This document shows, one piece after another, positions 62,978-64,000 of a stretch of 64,000 nt of DNA. The DNA comes from Nocardioides agariphilus. Its GTDB lineage: Bacteria > Actinomycetota > Actinomycetes > Propionibacteriales > Nocardioidaceae. The DNA lies in contig NZ_JADKPO010000002.1 in the NCBI RefSeq assembly GCF_015352445.1, forward strand, positions 124,001 through 188,000, read 5' to 3'. The position numbers were made by a program, and so were the translations under genes. Numbering within the stretch: position 1 is the stretch's first letter; every line of letters starts with the position of its first letter. A model generated the notes under the pieces. It saw only the letters and a list, made by a program, of their open reading frames with translations. It ran no database searches and was not told the DNA's origin.

Positions 62978-63346
62978 TCAGAGCTCGCGAGGGTCGCGCT
63001 CGCGGATCCGCTGCGCCATCGACCGCATCACCTGCAGCGCGAACATCGGCGTCTCGTGCACGAGGTACGTGAACGCCTTGTCGTTGATGACGGCGAGCAC
63101 CGAGTCCTCGGTGGCGACCGCCGAGAGGCTGCGCGGCGAGTCGTCGACCAGCGCCAGCTCGCCGAAGGTGTCGCCCGGCTCGAGCACGGCGAGCGAGTGC
63201 GAGCCCTTGCGCAGCTCGACGGCGCCCGAGATCAGGCCGAACATCTCGGCGCCGGCGTCACCCTCGGTGAACACGGCGTCGCCGGCGGCGACCGCACGCT
63301 GCTCGTTGGCGTTGATGAAGACAGCTCGGATGCCCATACGCCGCAT
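62978..63346 (-). CDS. Cyclic-nucleotide-binding domain protein
   Basis: 122 residues, a lone cNMP-binding domain of the Crp type: VFTEGDAGAEMFGLISGAVEL, LEPGDTFGELALVDDSPRSL (phosphate-binding cassette G-E-L-A-L...R-S) and SVLAVINDKAFTYLVHETP. No DNA-binding HTH follows, so it may act on a partner protein. GAGGGG stands before the ATG at 63,346; an ATG three codons later is possible. The gene faces the end of lysS. Confidence 0.85.
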   Translation of the reverse strand: MRRMGIRAVFINANEQRAVAAGDAVFTEGDAGAEMFGLISGAVELRKGSHSLAVLEPGDTFGELALVDDSPRSLSAVATEDSVLAVINDKAFTYLVHETPMFALQVMRSMAQRIRERDPREL

Positions 63347-63422
63347 TGTGCCCCTCGGCAGCGAACTGCGGGTGACGAGATGGTGAACGAGTCCGATCGA
63401 GACCGAACACCACGGGGCCGCC

Positions 63423-63450
63423 CCTCCCGTACGCCGCGGCGTACGGGAGG
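63423..63450. terminator. Perfect 28-bp palindrome
   Basis: CCTCCCGTACGCCG and its exact reverse complement CGGCGTACGGGAGG meet without a spacer. It lies between the start of the cNMP-binding gene and the end of a peptidase remnant, both on the minus strand. It could form a 12-bp hairpin ending transcription of the now broken peptidase gene, or bind a dimeric protein. Confidence 0.6.
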
Positions 63451-63472
63451 ACCGGCCGGGTTCAGGCTGTCG

Positions 63473-63595
63473 TCAGTTGAGCACCGCCAGTCCCGATGCG
63501 TAGCTGAGCATCGCGAAGGCGATGGCATCGGAGTTGATGTCCAGCGCGGTCGTGCTGAGGTTGTCGATCGTGTCGCACGCCGCGTGAGAACCAGG
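63473..63595 (-). pseudogene. C-terminal remnant of an M28-type aminopeptidase
   Basis: The minus strand ends a frame with HAACDTIDNLSTTALDINSD followed by AIAFAMLSYASGLAVLN and TGA at 63,473. H-x-x-C-D-T-I-D-N is the typical last conserved block of zinc aminopeptidases of family M28. Upstream of it the frame loses all similarity and RidA-coding DNA begins on the other strand, so at least 250 codons are missing. Confidence 0.55.
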
Positions 63596-63672
63596 CCGCT
63601 GACGGCGAGTCGAGACTCGACAGGACGAAAACCCCGCGACGGGTTGAACAACCGGCGGGCACGATGGGGCGG

Positions 63673-64000
63673 ATGGAGCTCCTGCGCGTCCCGACGCTGA
63701 CCCAAGACGTCCCCTACGCCTACGCGGCGGTCACGCGGGCAGGGACCGTGTACGCCGCCGGGGCCTGCCCGCTCGACCAGGACGGGCAGGTCGTCGCGCC
63801 CGGAGACATCCCTGCCCAAGCCGCCCAGGTGATGGCCAACCTCGAGGAGGTGCTGCGCACCGCCGGCTGCGGACTGGGCGACGTGCTCAAGACGACGGTC
63901 TACGTCGCGTCCTCGACGCGCTCGGACCTGGTCGCTGCATGGAACGTCGTGCGCGCGGCGTTCGGTGAGCACGACGCCCCATCGACCCTGCTCGGCGTGG
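63673..64000 (+). CDS. RidA-family protein (partial)
   Basis: The first 109 codons of a RidA/YjgF/UK114 protein, cut by the window end. Family blocks are AAVTRAGTVYAAGACPLDQDG, QAAQVMANLEEVLRTAGCGLGDVLKTTVYV and VVRAAFGEHDAPSTLLGV. Such proteins hydrolyse reactive enamine or imine intermediates; the catalytic Arg would be expected just past the window edge. ATG 63,673 is chosen with GGGGCGG before it; an in-frame ATG three codons earlier is possible. Confidence 0.85.
   Translation, partial: MELLRVPTLTQDVPYAYAAVTRAGTVYAAGACPLDQDGQVVAPGDIPAQAAQVMANLEEVLRTAGCGLGDVLKTTVYVASSTRSDLVAAWNVVRAAFGEHDAPSTLLGV

Noticed and set aside
62050-63072. 340-codon plus-strand frame inside and after lysS
   Set aside because: It is a shifted-frame shadow of lysS with Arg/Ala/Gly-rich sequence and no family match.

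Overview
The window is high-GC DNA from an actinobacterium. Core gene content (LCP ligase, MscL, FmdB-type zinc ribbon, gephyrin-like Glp with SepX/GlpR, many GTG/TTG starts, leaderless -10/start arrangements) suits a Nocardioides-like member of the Nocardioidaceae. The genus is inferred from gene content and style only.

Bases 1 to about 13,500 look like an accessory, defence-rich island. It holds a TM0106-type RecB-like nuclease, a PGN_0703-type putative restriction endonuclease, a stand-alone EVE-like domain, a HEPN protein, a membrane-anchored HNH-type toxin with a DUF1851-like immunity protein, a tRNA-Arg(CCG), a two-gene HNH cassette between two diverged copies of a structured repeat of about 155 bp, a PH-like protein, and a two-gene unit with a phage-type HTH protein. 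Long gene-poor stretches, remnants and short tandem repeats separate these genes.

From 13.5 to 30.5 kb the chromosome looks like core. There is a decayed Tat-exported hydrolase, an LCP cell-wall ligase, MscL and a SAF protein. A surface-glycan block follows: two GT4 glycosyltransferases, a flippase and a pyruvyl-transferase-like protein. Next come FmdB, a penicillin-acylase-family hydrolase, 5-formyl-THF cyclo-ligase, and a tightly packed run of UDP-glucose pyrophosphorylase, glp, moaC, mog and an acetyltransferase, then sepX and tRNA-Ala(CGC). Just past the tRNA are an integrase remnant and a frameshifted gene, which mark an old insertion scar.

From 31.5 to 47.6 kb are two similar NarL-type two-component systems, DUF998 and DUF488 proteins, a TIR-like candidate defence effector, an acyl-CoA ligase, a double-GNAT protein, a large LuxR-type ATPase regulator, an AarF/UbiB kinase-like protein and a secreted protein closed by a strong hairpin.

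From 47.7 to 64 kb are two cell-envelope lipoproteins (NlpC/P60 and polysaccharide deacetylase), a B3/B4 protein, a 1,199-residue glycine-rich secreted protein, and a probable SARP-controlled locus. In that locus a BTAD-AAA regulator lies next to three promoters (one secreted protein, two FAD oxidoreductases), each with heptamers on an exact 11-bp period placed 8 nt before a similar -10 element. I consider this the best undescribed system in the window. Lysyl-tRNA synthetase, a cNMP-binding protein, a peptidase M28 remnant and a partial RidA gene finish the window.
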